From CAVZLD01 sp963776055 (GTDB lineage: Bacteria; Planctomycetota; Planctomycetia; Pirellulales; Pirellulaceae), in assembly GCA_963776055.1 (NCBI GenBank), contig CAVZLD010000014.1, positions 434,001-498,000 of the forward strand: 64,000 bases of DNA. Reading direction: 5' to 3'. The notes below the pieces were generated by a model. It ran no database searches and was not told the origin of the DNA. It saw only the letters and a program-made list of their open reading frames with translations. Position numbers and translations under genes: made by a program. Positions 30,870 to 40,902 of this stretch are shown piece after piece. Positions within the stretch are counted from its first letter, which is position 1. Each line of letters opens with the position of its first letter.

Positions 30870-33218
30870 TCAACGTTGCATCGGTTGCAGCTCATGACCG
30901 AGCGTTCGTTCCTCCCCAGCCTGCAACGACAGCTCCGTTTCGTACTGTCCGCTGCGAAGCGAACAGATTCCATCTCGCCGCGCCCGTACGGTGACGTTGG
31001 TCAGGCTTCCAGCCTTCCACTCGAGATCAAATTCCCAACCGCCACGAGGCGCAAACCTTGTACTCGCCCCGCGTCCCAAGCGGCTGGAAGCGCGGGAAGC
31101 AGGTCGATCTGGTCCGACTGACTTTGCAGCAACATTTCCGCCACGCCCGCCGTGGCGCCAAAATTGCCGTCAATCTGAAAGGGCGGGTGCTTATCAAAGA
31201 GGTTCGGGTAGGTGCCGGTAGCGATCAGACTCTCCAACATCCGAAACGCCCGATCGCCGTCCCGCAACCGAGCCCAAAGGTTGATTTTCCAGGCCTTGCT
31301 CCAACCCGTTCCTCCATCACCTCGCTGCTGCAAGGAGACTCGCGCCGCCTCGAACAGTTCGGGCGTTCGCGGCAGAATCTCCTGGCCGGGGTGCAAGCCC
31401 CACAGATGCGAAAGATGACGATGGTGGTTGTTCGGATTGTCGCGATCCTCCAACCATTCTTGCAGTTGACCGTGCTTTCCAATCTGGTTGGGTGCGATAC
31501 GTGCCCGCAAGGCAGCGAGCTCGCGTTGCAGGTCCGCATCGACTTCGAGCAATTGACCCGCTTCGATCGTTCGGTCAAACAGCTCGCGAATGATCTGATG
31601 GTCCATCGTGGGACCAAGCACCAATCCGCCCTGTTCGGGCGAGTTGGAGGGTCCCGAAATCAGCCATCCCTCGGAACTGCGCGGATCTTCAAACAAGTAA
31701 TCCACAAAAAACAAAGAGGCCTGCTTCATCAATGGATAGGCGTACTCGGCGAGAAACTCCTTATCTCGTCCGTAGTCATAATGCCACCACAGGTGTTGAC
31801 AGAGCCAGGCGCCGCCCGTCGGCCAGATGCCGTGGTTCGAATGGTTGATCGGAGCAGTACCGCGCCAAAGATCAAAATTGTGATGCAATACCCAACCTCG
31901 AGCATTGTAGTGCTCCCGTGCAACCGTCGCACCGCTGGTGGCGAGTTCCCGCATCGCGTCGAACAGCGGTAGATGGCACTCCGCCAGATTGCACGACTCG
32001 GCCGGCCAGTAGTTCATCTGAACATTGATGTTCGCGGTGTATTTCGAATCCCAAGGTGGCGAGAGACTCTCGTTCCAGAGCCCCTGCAAGTTGGCCGGCT
32101 GACTCCCGGGACGGGAACAGGAAATCAGCAAGTAACGTCCAAATTGAAAAAACAAAGCCGCCAGTTGCGGATCCTGCCCGTTGGGGAAGCTCTGAATCCG
32201 CTGATCGGTGGGAAGATCCTGCCGACCGGCACCGAGGTCCAAATGGACGCGGCGGAAAAGCTTGCGATAGTCTTCCACATGTCGTTCTCGCAAGCGCTGG
32301 TAATCCTCACTGCGCACCGCTTCCAACGTCTGCTCACACCGCGCCACCGGGTCGGCACTCACGTCCTGAAAATCTACGTAACTGCTGGCGGCCGCCAAAT
32401 AAAGTGTCACCGAATTGGCAGCTTTCACGGCGAGACCGGTCTCCGATCGTTCTACGACACCGCCGTCCGCCGAGACGCGTAACCGGGTGGCAAACCGCAA
32501 CGGCTCCTGGACGAGTCGATCGTAGGATGCATGCTTCGTCCGAAGTTGTCCGGTCAGCGACATGCAAGTGGCATCCTCAACCGTTGTTTGCACTCGCTCG
32601 TGCGGACAAGCCCACTCCAGCTCCAGCGCCACCGACCGCGGACGATCGGCCGTGATGTGCATCACAAGAACCTGGTCCGGATGACTGACGAAGATCTCAC
32701 GCGTATATCGGGTCTGCTCCACGTCATATGCGACACGAGTAGTCGCCTCGTCCAGATCCAACTCGCGGCGGTACTGCGTCACCGAATCGTGCCCGGGAAA
32801 ACGCAGCAGCAGGTCGGCCAGCGGCTGATAGGGAGCTTGGCGGAGCGGCACACTCATGAACTGCTCCATCGCCAGTTTTTCGGCCTCGCGCTGGTTCCCC
32901 TCCAGCAACCGTCGACGCAGAGGCTCAAGCTGCCGATGTGCTCCTGGGCGAGCATAGTCGTGCGGTTCGCCGAACCAGACCGTGTCTTCATTCAGTTGCA
33001 GACGCTCCTGGCCTGTCTTGCCAAAGACCATCGCGCCCAAGCGACCGTTCCCGATCGGCAACGCTTCCACCCATTTTTCTGCCGGCCGTTCGTACCAAAG
33101 CTGCCAGGCCTGCTTGTCCGGCTGAGCCCAACTTGGGGGCGTGCTGCCCCCAAAAACAGCAGGCCAGGCAAAACAAAACAAACGCGAGCTGCCATCTTCG
33201 GCGGATGGGGCGGGCCAT
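30870..33218 (-). CDS. GH95 family alpha-L-fucosidase-like enzyme (two frameshifts)
   Basis: About 780 residues. The leader MARPIRRRWQLAFVLFCLAC is followed by a shift in a T/G homopolymer near 33150, then WQLWYERPAEKWVEALPIGN, the usual GH95 opening. GH95 residues visible: NINVQMNYWPAE (the Asn pair), WPTGGAWLCQHLWWHYDYG, LISGPSNSPEQ (with the expected catalytic-acid Glu), and PPFQIDGNFGATAGVAEML late in the domain. A second shift near 31025 gives the C-terminal beta domain GGWEFDLEWKAGSLTNVTVR ending ELQPMQR. GH95 enzymes hydrolyse alpha-1,2-L-fucosides or alpha-L-galactosides; the leader suggests a periplasmic or surface enzyme. It is convergent with the redoxin gene. Confidence 0.9.
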
Positions 33219-33813
33219 GATCAAAACCTCCAGTTGAGCCACAAGTTCGCCCGCCCCAGTACCCAGGCCAGCGAAAGCCTGGAGTGTACCACGCCGAAAC
33301 TTCCCCGAAGGCCCCCCCCATACGGCGCCGCGGGCGCGACGGAACGACGAGAAACGCCCGGGAGCACGCTCGCCCGCACGATTCGTCAACCGCTGGCCGC
33401 CGGGCCCAGCCCGTCCATCGGCGGTCGGCCGCTGGCCGCGATTCCTCAAAGTGGAATTGGAGCGTCTACCAACGAATCTTCACACTTTTTCGAGCCTTCG
33501 CGGCGGCGATCGCAACCGTACCGCGTAACGACGTTTTTGCGCCAGCCCGGGAAATATCCGGGCTCGCGCCGCCCCCAGCGCGGGTTAAAGTAGAAGAATC
33601 CAGACAACGACACCGCCCACGCTCAGGACGCAAGAACGGCTCGGCTCAGTCCACACACCAGCGCCAGTGGCCACCTTTCGAATGGAGTCCAGGATTGTCT
33701 GGATTTTTTCCCCATTCCCCGCAGCCACACGGCGGGCAGCGGGGTTAGTAAATGCGTGATCCTGCGCTCAACAGCAAAAGAATCAACCTGATCACCTAAG
33801 GGAGTCCGCAACC
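33219..33813. other. Gene-free divergent spacer with a hairpin
   Basis: About 600 bases between the GH95 gene and the secretin-like gene. Six-base stems CCCCGC (33717-33722) and GCGGGG (33739-33744) enclose a 16-base loop and are followed by GTTAGTAAATG; this may be a leader or protein site. AAGGGAG at 33799-33805 is the ribosome site for the TTG start. No coding frame is supported. Confidence 0.4.
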
Positions 33814-36800
33814 TTGTCTTCCCAAAACACTCAATCTATTCAGATCCCCAGAATAACGCGGGCAGGTTTTGCGACCTCGATCTGCTGTCTTGTCGTGTTT
33901 CTGATACCCGGCGGCGTTTTTGCGCAGGGCGAAGCACCGACGGTCGACGACTCGGCGGAGCGGCCAGCGGCCAGCGTGGCGGAAGTCGGCGACGATCTAG
34001 CCCCTCCAGCGAAGGGGGATCTGAAGTTCACGTTTCGACACGCGCCTTGGGAGGACGTGCTCGAGTGGTTGGCGGGGGAGGCGGGTCTGTCGTTTTCCGC
34101 AGACGTGGTACCGACCGGAACCTTCAATTACATCGACGAGGATCGCAGCTTCAACACCGAGCAAGCGATCGACTTGGTGAACAGTTACTTGTTAATCAAG
34201 GGATACACGCTCGTCCGCAAGGGCAAAATGCTCTTGGTGATCGACCTAGAGGACGAGATTGACGCACAGCTGGTTCGCGACTTGCTGACGGAGACTCCGT
34301 TAAACGAATTGGACAGCCGGGGCGACTACGAGATCACGAAGACGCGGTTTGAGCTGGACAAGGTGAACGCGGAGGAGGCGGAGACGCAGATCAACCAGTT
34401 GCTCAGTCCGGTGGGATCCATTGTGGTGATGCCCAAGGCGAAGCAGGTGCTGATTACCGAGACGGGCGGCACGCTGCGAATGATGCGCGACATTCTGCAA
34501 ACGCTGGAGACAAATGCGGCGGCCGAGGAGGTCGGCAAGCTGCACATGTTTCAGTTGCGCGTGGCCAGCGCCGACGAGGTGTTAATGGTCGCACGTCCGC
34601 TGTTGGGGATTCCGAATGACGGCAATGCGGCCGAGGACAATTCCATTCGGATCTCGGCTGACCCGCTTGGCCGAACGGTGTTCGCCACCGGCACGGCCGA
34701 GAAAGTCAAGTTGGTGCAGCAGATTGTCGAGTCGGTGGATGCCCGATCGGCGGAAACCAGCTCGACGGACCCGCTCGAAGCGCCGCAGTTCATGTCGCAT
34801 CCTGTTTCCACGACGAGTCCCGAGGCGGTTTTGCGTGTGTTGCAGACGTTGTTCGTCGGTGACCCGGTGATTCGACTGGAGATCGACACCAGTACCGGTG
34901 GAATTCTCGCTTACGCCAACGCCGCTCAGCATCGGGCGATCAAGGCCACCATCACGGAGATGGAGATGAATCCGGAGCGGGTCGAGGTGATCAATTTGCA
35001 GAACACGGACCCGTCGATCGCGACCTTGCTGATTGAAAAGCTGTTCAGCGGCGTCGAGCGTCCCCCGGTTGTGGACGGAACTTTGGATCCCCCGCAGTTG
35101 GTGGTGCGGGCCACGCAGCCGCAGATCGAACAGATTCGTGACTTGTTGGACAATTTGGGCGAAAACGACAACGTCCGGACGCGCCCGGTGCTCGACCGCG
35201 GCAATCTGCGACTGTTGCCGATGGATCCTCAGACAGCTCGTTCCGTGGCGGAACGGATTCAGAGCATTTGGCCTAGCCTGCGCGACAACCCCATTCGGAT
35301 CGTCATCCCGTCGCGGCCCTCCGCGTTGGAGACGCTTCGTCCGGACGGACCGACACTGGAGCAACGCTCCCCGCAGGATCAGCGAATGGGACCCGGACGT
35401 CGCCCACCGAGGGGTCGTGGTCCCGACCGAACCTTTCCACCGGAAGGTGGTGACCAACAACCCACCCCGCGAGCTCGGCCGTATTCCGAACCGGCTGGCA
35501 ATTCGGAAGATCGCCCGGTGCGCACCACCGAGAACCTGCCGCCGACAAGGCAGTTGCTGCCGGTCAGTTATGCCGCCGCGGCCGAGGACTTGGAAGCCGA
35601 TCCTTCGGAGCCCGGTCTCGAACCGAATGCGGAGGCGACCACGGAACAGTCCGAAGCGGTGGACGAGCCGCCGGTGGACGATGAGATGAGCGAGAACGCG
35701 ACCGAAGACAGTACCGATTCGGAAACGGAGGCGTCGGAGTCTCCGCCGGCCGAAATCGTGATCACCGCGACCGGTCAGGGCCTGATGATCACCTCCGAGG
35801 ATGCGGACGCCCTCGACACAATCCAGTCGCTCGTGGAGGTCTTTGCCTCCCAATCCGACAGCGATTTGCCTCAGTTTCACTTGTTCTACTTAAAGCACGT
35901 CGAAGCGGAAACCGCGCGGACTCTGCTCACCAGCATCCTGACCGGCGTCACGGGTGTTGGCACGGCAGGAATGACCGTGGGCAGCGCAACGCAGTCCAGT
36001 GGCGATTCCCGCGGCGGCGCAATCGGCAGCCAATTGCAGAGTCGCAGCACCGGATCTGCGTCGACCACCTTCACGTCTCTGCCACACATCGTGGCCGACA
36101 AGCGGCTGAACGCATTGTTCGTCAACGGAACGACGGCTCAGGTCGCCATGATCAAGCAGTTGCTGGAGGTCGTGGACACCGAAGGTGGGCCGGAGGAAGT
36201 GTTAACCTTTCCGCGTCCGAAGTTCATTCCGGTCTATCACACGAAAGCCGAGACGGTAGCCGCCGTGCTACGCGAAGTCTACTCGAACCGCATCGAAGCG
36301 CCGGCGGCGAACAACCGGGGACGGGAGGGTAATCAGGACGCGCGCGGGTTCCCGCCAGGTTTTGCGGAACGATTTGGCCGAGGCGGCGACCGAGGTGGCA
36401 ATGATCGGCAGTCGCGTTCCGGCCAGGCAGCGGCCGGGGATCTACCCAAAATGACGATCGGCGTGGATGTGGAAAGCAACGCGGTGATCGTGTCGGCGCA
36501 GGGTCCTCTGCTGAAGGAGGTCGAGAGTGTTGTCGAGGAGTTAGACCGGCGCGCGATGGACAAGCCGGCGGAGAACATTGCGGTCGTGACACTGAAACGC
36601 ACCAACCCGGATCTCGTCCGCCAGGCAATCGCCAATGTGCTGGGTGATAATGTCGAAGTGACACAGAGTTCTGCGGGCAGCAGCAGCAGCACTTCGTCTT
36701 CGAGCAATCGCAGTTCGAGTCGTTCCTCCCAATCCACGACCCCACGATTTGGAGCCGGCGGGTTCATGCCGCCGTGGATGCAGGGCCGCGGGGGCTTTGG

Positions 36801-36846
36801 TGGTAACCAGGGAGGCAATTCGGGCCGAGGGCGCGGTGGTCGCTAA
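33814..36846 (+). CDS. Secretin N-domain-like repeat protein without a secretin barrel
   Basis: Intact, 1010 residues. TTG start (MSSQNTQSIQIPRITRAGF), with AAGGGAG eight bases upstream; the leader ends near residue 38 (GGVFAQG). The body is a series of modules that resemble secretin N-domains (NolW/N1-N3): each has the pattern of a strand, helix and strand such as LHMFQLRVASADEVLMVARP, FHLFYLKHVEAETARTLLTS, FIPVYHTKAETVAAVLREVY and IAVVTLKRTNPDLVRQAIAN. Residues about 505-680 are low-complexity, Pro/Glu/Asp-rich. The C-terminus is Ser-rich and then Gly/Arg-rich, ending GGNSGRGRGGR. No secretin C-terminal domain was found. The next gene follows by 23 bases. Role unknown; a periplasmic scaffold is possible. 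Confidence 0.72.
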   Translation: MSSQNTQSIQIPRITRAGFATSICCLVVFLIPGGVFAQGEAPTVDDSAERPAASVAEVGDDLAPPAKGDLKFTFRHAPWEDVLEWLAGEAGLSFSADVVPTGTFNYIDEDRSFNTEQAIDLVNSYLLIKGYTLVRKGKMLLVIDLEDEIDAQLVRDLLTETPLNELDSRGDYEITKTRFELDKVNAEEAETQINQLLSPVGSIVVMPKAKQVLITETGGTLRMMRDILQTLETNAAAEEVGKLHMFQLRVASADEVLMVARPLLGIPNDGNAAEDNSIRISADPLGRTVFATGTAEKVKLVQQIVESVDARSAETSSTDPLEAPQFMSHPVSTTSPEAVLRVLQTLFVGDPVIRLEIDTSTGGILAYANAAQHRAIKATITEMEMNPERVEVINLQNTDPSIATLLIEKLFSGVERPPVVDGTLDPPQLVVRATQPQIEQIRDLLDNLGENDNVRTRPVLDRGNLRLLPMDPQTARSVAERIQSIWPSLRDNPIRIVIPSRPSALETLRPDGPTLEQRSPQDQRMGPGRRPPRGRGPDRTFPPEGGDQQPTPRARPYSEPAGNSEDRPVRTTENLPPTRQLLPVSYAAAAEDLEADPSEPGLEPNAEATTEQSEAVDEPPVDDEMSENATEDSTDSETEASESPPAEIVITATGQGLMITSEDADALDTIQSLVEVFASQSDSDLPQFHLFYLKHVEAETARTLLTSILTGVTGVGTAGMTVGSATQSSGDSRGGAIGSQLQSRSTGSASTTFTSLPHIVADKRLNALFVNGTTAQVAMIKQLLEVVDTEGGPEEVLTFPRPKFIPVYHTKAETVAAVLREVYSNRIEAPAANNRGREGNQDARGFPPGFAERFGRGGDRGGNDRQSRSGQAAAGDLPKMTIGVDVESNAVIVSAQGPLLKEVESVVEELDRRAMDKPAENIAVVTLKRTNPDLVRQAIANVLGDNVEVTQSSAGSSSSTSSSSNRSSSRSSQSTTPRFGAGGFMPPWMQGRGGFGGNQGGNSGRGRGGR

Positions 36847-36869
36847 GTAGGTAGAAGGAGTAACAAAAC

Positions 36870-38234
36870 ATGTTTCGCCGGATGACAACTTGGGGCTTCG
36901 CGGTTCTTCTGGTCGGTCTATTCGTGACTTCCGCCGTTGCGCAACGCGGCGGGGGAGGAGGACGAGGAGGCTTTGGAGGCGGTCCTCCGGGAGGCGATGC
37001 GGGCGGGGATTTTCGCGCGCGGATCCTCGAACGAATCGATGCGAATGGAAACGGCGTAATCGAGCCCAATGAAGCGGAAGGCCGCGCACAAGGATTCATC
37101 GAACGGATGGCTCGTGACGCGGGAATTAATCCCGGCGGTCCGATCCCGATCAGTCGCTTGCTCGGGGGTTCGGGCAACCGTGGTCGCTCCGGATCCGAGT
37201 CCCGACGCAGTGATCGGGGTTCGTCCTCGGGACGAGACTCCAATCGGGGCTCCAGTGGTCGGTCGTCGTCAAGGTCTTCTTCCGATTCGGAAGAGTTTCC
37301 GGCCGTGTCCCCGTTTGGCGACGAGAGTGTGCCCGGCTTTGGCATCAACCCGCTGACGCTGAACGGCAAGATCATCAATCTGGAAAAGCGATACGATGGG
37401 CGGGTGCTGGAGTACGTCGAGCGCACGATGGAGCGATACGACAAGAACAAGAACGGCATCCTGGAACGAAACGAATGGTCCGACGTCTCATGGCGCACCG
37501 ATCCCCGCGAGTCCGACCTTGATCAGGATGGCCGGCTCACCAAGGCCGAGATGGCAGAACGAATGGCCGGACGGTTTCGTGAAGGCGAAAGTAACCGAGG
37601 CCGCGACCAAGGCCGTGATCAAGGCCGGTCGGAGGATCGACGACGCGGAGGGCCTCCCGAGCAGGAATCTCGCCGCGGGGGTCCACCGGGCAACGAAGGC
37701 GACCGTGGCCGGCGGCCTGGCGGACGCGGTGGCTTCGATCCCACCGAAATGGTCCGCCGCTTCGATCAGAACGGCGACGGAGTCATCCAACCGGACGAAG
37801 TGGATGAGGGACGCCGCCGATTCCTGTCCGAACGGATGGGAATCGATCTGAGCCAACCGGTCCGCGTTGAAGACATCGCGCGCAACATCCAGGATCGAAT
37901 GCGTCAACGCGAGGAAGGACGCTCGTCGGAACGGCGAGATGGTCGGCAACGTCGACAGCAGGAAGAGGAAAAGGTCACAACCGATTCCTACCGAAAGACC
38001 GGAGCGGAACGACTGAAAAATCGCAAGTCTTACCGAATCCAGTTAGCGACTCTGCCGGACGATTTGCCCGAATGGTGGAGCGACCGAGACACCAACGAGG
38101 ATGGGCAGGTAACCTTGGCCGAGTACGTGCGCGGCTCCCGTGACCCCGCATCGGATGAGTTCCTGGATCTCGATTCGAATCGTGACGGCATCGTGACATC
38201 CCACGAAGCGCACATCAACGCAGAAACTGAGTAA
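36870..38234 (+). CDS. Secreted EF-hand protein, Arg/Gly-rich
   Basis: Intact, 454 residues, with ribosome site AGAAGGAG. The signal peptide (residues 1-24) ends at SAVAQ and is followed by RGGGGGRGGFGGGPPGG, a Gly/Arg-rich linker. Six EF-hand-like calcium loops are visible: DANGNGVIEPNE (57-68), DKNKNGILERNE, DLDQDGRLTKAE, DQNGDGVIQPDE, DTNEDGQVTLAE and DSNRDGIVTSHE. Between them are low-complexity stretches rich in Arg, Ser and Gly. It is likely periplasmic or on the surface and to bind Ca2+. It lies between the secretin-like protein and two Spy-like proteins, all on the same strand, and the shared Gly/Arg tract suggests joint function. Confidence 0.85.
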   Translation: MFRRMTTWGFAVLLVGLFVTSAVAQRGGGGGRGGFGGGPPGGDAGGDFRARILERIDANGNGVIEPNEAEGRAQGFIERMARDAGINPGGPIPISRLLGGSGNRGRSGSESRRSDRGSSSGRDSNRGSSGRSSSRSSSDSEEFPAVSPFGDESVPGFGINPLTLNGKIINLEKRYDGRVLEYVERTMERYDKNKNGILERNEWSDVSWRTDPRESDLDQDGRLTKAEMAERMAGRFREGESNRGRDQGRDQGRSEDRRRGGPPEQESRRGGPPGNEGDRGRRPGGRGGFDPTEMVRRFDQNGDGVIQPDEVDEGRRRFLSERMGIDLSQPVRVEDIARNIQDRMRQREEGRSSERRDGRQRRQQEEEKVTTDSYRKTGAERLKNRKSYRIQLATLPDDLPEWWSDRDTNEDGQVTLAEYVRGSRDPASDEFLDLDSNRDGIVTSHEAHINAETE

Positions 38235-38287
38235 TCGGTGGAGCATCCGCCGAACAGTAAATCAGTCTTTTGAAAAGGACAACGAGT

Positions 38288-39082
38288 ATGGCCACACGGA
38301 AATGGTTATGGACGCTCGGCTTGAGCTTAGTACTTCTTGCCGGCCAGAGCTCTCTGGTGCTCGCACAACGCGGCGGCGGGGGCATGCGCGGGGGCGCAGG
38401 CGGAGGCATGTTTGGTCGAATGGGCGGCGGACCAACCGATGTCGCACTGCGGGATGACGTCCGTAAAGAACTGGGGCTCTCCGAGAGCCAGGTTCAGGGC
38501 CTGGAAGAAGTCAACGAGAAGTTGCAGCAGCAGCGCCAAGAACGCGCCGCCGCAATGCGTGATCGCTTCCAGCAACTTCGTGACATGTCCGATGACGAAC
38601 GCCAGGAGTTGATGCAGTCGCTCCAAAAGGAACAGTTAACTCAACAGAAAGAAGTCCGTGCACAGGTCGCTAAAGTTCTCAACCGCGACCAAATGAAGCG
38701 GCTGGGCCAGCTGGAGTTCCAGTACTATCTGCAGCGCGGCGGCGTCGAACAAGCACTCACCGCGGCCGGCGTGGATCTGTCGGAAGCAGATCGAGAGAAA
38801 ATGATGGCGGCACGGCAGGAAATTCAGCAGCGCGTGCAGCAACAGATCGCGGAGCTGCAGCGAAAAGCGCAGGAAGAAATCCTCGCCACCGTCTTGAATA
38901 GCGGAAAAGTCAAGGAACTGAGCGGGGATGCCTTTGAATTCGCTTCGCAGCGGCCGATGGATCCAGGCGCGCGTTTCGGTGGCAATCGCCCAGGACGCGG
39001 CAACCGCGATGCACGCCCCGGCCCCGCCCGAACCGAAACAGAGGAACCAAGCGGCGGAAACAGTCGCCGGAGCCGCCGGTAA
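38288..39082 (+). CDS. Secreted Spy/LTxxQ-like helical protein 1
   Basis: Intact. The start is chosen at MATRKWLWTLGLSLVLLAG, because AAAAGGA lies ten bases upstream; an in-frame TTG at 38270 is possible. After the leader comes RGGGGMRGGAGGGMFGRMGG, the same kind of Gly/Arg tract as in the gene before. The rest is almost all alpha-helical: DVRKELGLSESQVQGLEEVN, then a Gln/Arg-rich coiled coil, then a second LSE-type repeat (GVDLSEADREKMMAARQE). This is the pattern of planctomycete Spy/CpxP-like proteins (LTxxQ family); chaperone activity is inferred only. It ends GNSRRSRR. Confidence 0.75.
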   Translation: MATRKWLWTLGLSLVLLAGQSSLVLAQRGGGGMRGGAGGGMFGRMGGGPTDVALRDDVRKELGLSESQVQGLEEVNEKLQQQRQERAAAMRDRFQQLRDMSDDERQELMQSLQKEQLTQQKEVRAQVAKVLNRDQMKRLGQLEFQYYLQRGGVEQALTAAGVDLSEADREKMMAARQEIQQRVQQQIAELQRKAQEEILATVLNSGKVKELSGDAFEFASQRPMDPGARFGGNRPGRGNRDARPGPARTETEEPSGGNSRRSRR

Positions 39083-39262
39083 GATCGTCATGCCTGCGCA
39101 CCCCCCATGGTGCTTGTGGCGTCACGTTGCCGACAAGATCTCCCGCACAAGACGGGGATCTTGTCTGTCTGGCTGCAGAGAAATCCGGCCAGCGTGCTTC
39201 ATGACTCGTGCCTTCGTGAGCTTCGATATCGAGTTCCGTATCCGTACCAAAGAGGAGATGAA

Positions 39263-40033
39263 ATGATCGCTCGTCGATTTCCGATCGCGTGCATGTTCGC
39301 GGGCTTGGTCGCCCTGATGGCCGCCGACCTGTCTGCCCAAGGACAAGCGCAAGGTCGCAACCAAGGATTTCGCGGCCGGCTAGGGGGCGGTGGATCCATC
39401 GCCGGTTTGCTGATGGTCGAGGAAGTTCGGCAAGAACTACAGCTTTCCGAAGAAAAGATGACCGAGATCCGCGAAATGATGCGCGAAATGCGGCAAGCGA
39501 ACGCGCAGCGAACGGGACAGCGCGGCAACTTTTCCGAAATGACGCAGGAAGAACGCGCTGCCATGCGAGCGAGGATGCAGCAGCAGAATCAGGCGACTCG
39601 CGACGCATTGGCCAAGATCCTGTCCACTGAACAGATGACGCGGCTCAGCCAAATCTTCCTGCAGCAACAAGGCGCTGGCGCTTTGGCCCAGGCTGACGTC
39701 GCCGCCGCGTTGAAACTGTCGGAAGAACAACAGGCCAAGATTTCCAAGTTGCTGGACGATTTCCGGCAGGCGGCACGGCCGGCTCGTAACGCGGGAGCGG
39801 ACGCAACGGATCGTCAGGCCGTGCGACAGCAGATGCGGCAGCGGAACCAACAACTGGATCAGGACATCATGGCCATCTTGACCACCGACCAGCAAGCCAA
39901 GCTCAAAGAACTCAAAGGCACCGCCTTTGAAATGCCGCAGCGAGCTGGCCGCGGTGGCGGCGGCGCGCGCCGCGGTGGGCAAGCGCCGGCCAGCAGTAAG
40001 GGAGACATGAGCGTAGCATCCTTGCCAGGATGA
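39263..40033 (+). CDS. Secreted Spy/LTxxQ-like helical protein 2
   Basis: Intact, about 256 residues. Start MIARRFPIACMFAGLVALMA is preceded by AGAGGAG; the frame stays open 156 bases further upstream but lacks coding character. The leader ends near DLSAQ. It resembles protein 1: VEEVRQELQLSEEKMTEIRE is a first LSE unit, AAALKLSEEQQAKISKLLDD a second, with a Gln-rich helix between, and the C-terminus is Gly/Arg-rich (RAGRGGGGARRGG). The two genes are 180 bases apart and probably arose by duplication. The last few residues (MSVASLPG) could be altered by an indel. It closes the secreted cluster 33.8-40.0 kb. Confidence 0.75.
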   Translation: MIARRFPIACMFAGLVALMAADLSAQGQAQGRNQGFRGRLGGGGSIAGLLMVEEVRQELQLSEEKMTEIREMMREMRQANAQRTGQRGNFSEMTQEERAAMRARMQQQNQATRDALAKILSTEQMTRLSQIFLQQQGAGALAQADVAAALKLSEEQQAKISKLLDDFRQAARPARNAGADATDRQAVRQQMRQRNQQLDQDIMAILTTDQQAKLKELKGTAFEMPQRAGRGGGGARRGGQAPASSKGDMSVASLPG

Positions 40034-40399
40034 TATGGCCCATGGTGCGGGGCGGACGACCCGTCCGCCCGGCATCGTGGTCTCGCCTGCCGACAAGTTT
40101 TCGAGGGCCGGAACGGAGACGAATTGCGACCTCCCAGAATCTGAGTCGCAATTCACCCGGGATAGGGAAGGGAGCAGGCGCTGGGCCAGACCTGCTCCCT
40201 TCCTGTCTCCCGACGCAACTCAATGGGCTCCCTGCGAAAAGGGTCGTCGCCCTTGGTTTGGTCTCACGCGAAGAGCGGGCAAGAATCGCGTTGGACCGCC
40301 CCGGGGCGGCACCCTTGTTCGCCACGCCTGTCTCTTACTCTCCCCCGCCAGAACGGCACGTGTATCTCACGACCGACGTTCTTCACCCTCCCTCCCGGA

Positions 40400-40546
40400 G
40401 AGGTCGTGCCGTTTTTAACTTGCTGGCTCACAAAAAATTACAACACGCTCCCGCGCTGCGGGAGGGTCGGACGCGGCAGCGGCCGGGAAGAGTAACTTTT
40501 GCCTCGAAACTCTGACAAAACCAACACTTCGAGACGGCACGACCTC
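40400..40546. repeat. 13-bp perfect inverted repeat pair enclosing a hairpin
   Basis: The two arms are 40400-40412 and 40534-40546, with 121 bases between, and a 7-bp-stem hairpin at 40448-40464. The enclosed bases contain CACAAAAAATTACAACACG and no frame. The layout is compatible with a miniature element or a folded untranslated RNA; no target-site duplication was seen. Confidence 0.5.
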
Positions 40547-40817
40547 CAACGGGGCGAGGGCGACCGAGAACGCACAACGGCTTCGCGGGCCACGGCGAGC
40601 ACCTCCTGCGGCGAAAAACAGAAGAGGAATCCGAACCAACGGCCTCCAGGCAAGGAAGAATCCGCCCGTCGCTCCACGGGGGACGAAACAGCTGGGTTCG
40701 GAACCGCCCCCGCCATTCCCCAGAAAAATGTGACGCTCTGCCGAATCGCCGCTACGGCAAATCGCAAAACGCTCTAAAATCTACGGATTCAAGATCGACG
40801 GCGCGTAGCACTTCCCC

Positions 40818-40890
40818 GGAGCGTCTCGTCGCCCTTTCTGCTCAGAAGAAACGTCGCCACGAACGCTACATGTCCGGGCGACACGCACGA
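40818..40890 (+). repeat. Dispersed 5'-leader repeat, copy 2
   Basis: Second copy of the element at 14356-14430. It ends almost at the ribosome site AAGGAG of the M16 gene, whose ATG is at 40903. The core CGCCCTTTCTGCTC, one mismatch, and AAGAAACGTCGCCA is preserved, followed by GAACGCTACA. Mismatches are mainly in the outer parts, so the core seems under constraint or of recent origin. Confidence 0.7.
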
Positions 40891-40902
40891 AGGAGAATCC
40901 CT

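Larger units (their letters stand above)
40034..40902. other. Gene-free stretch with inverted repeats
   Basis: About 870 bases without a supported gene. GAGGTCGTGCCGT at 40400-40412 is the exact reverse complement of ACGGCACGACCTC at 40534-40546. Inside this frame lies a perfect hairpin CTCCCGC-GCT-GCGGGAG at 40448-40464. GGCGGACGACCCGTCCGCC near 40052 is another hairpin. The right end holds the dispersed repeat of 40818-40890 and the ribosome site AAGGAG of the next gene. Confidence 0.55.

Noticed and set aside
34582..35880. Long open frame of about 430 codons antisense to the secretin-like gene
   Set aside because: It mirrors a GC-rich gene with strong codon bias, has no family residues and the plus-strand reading is clearly coding.
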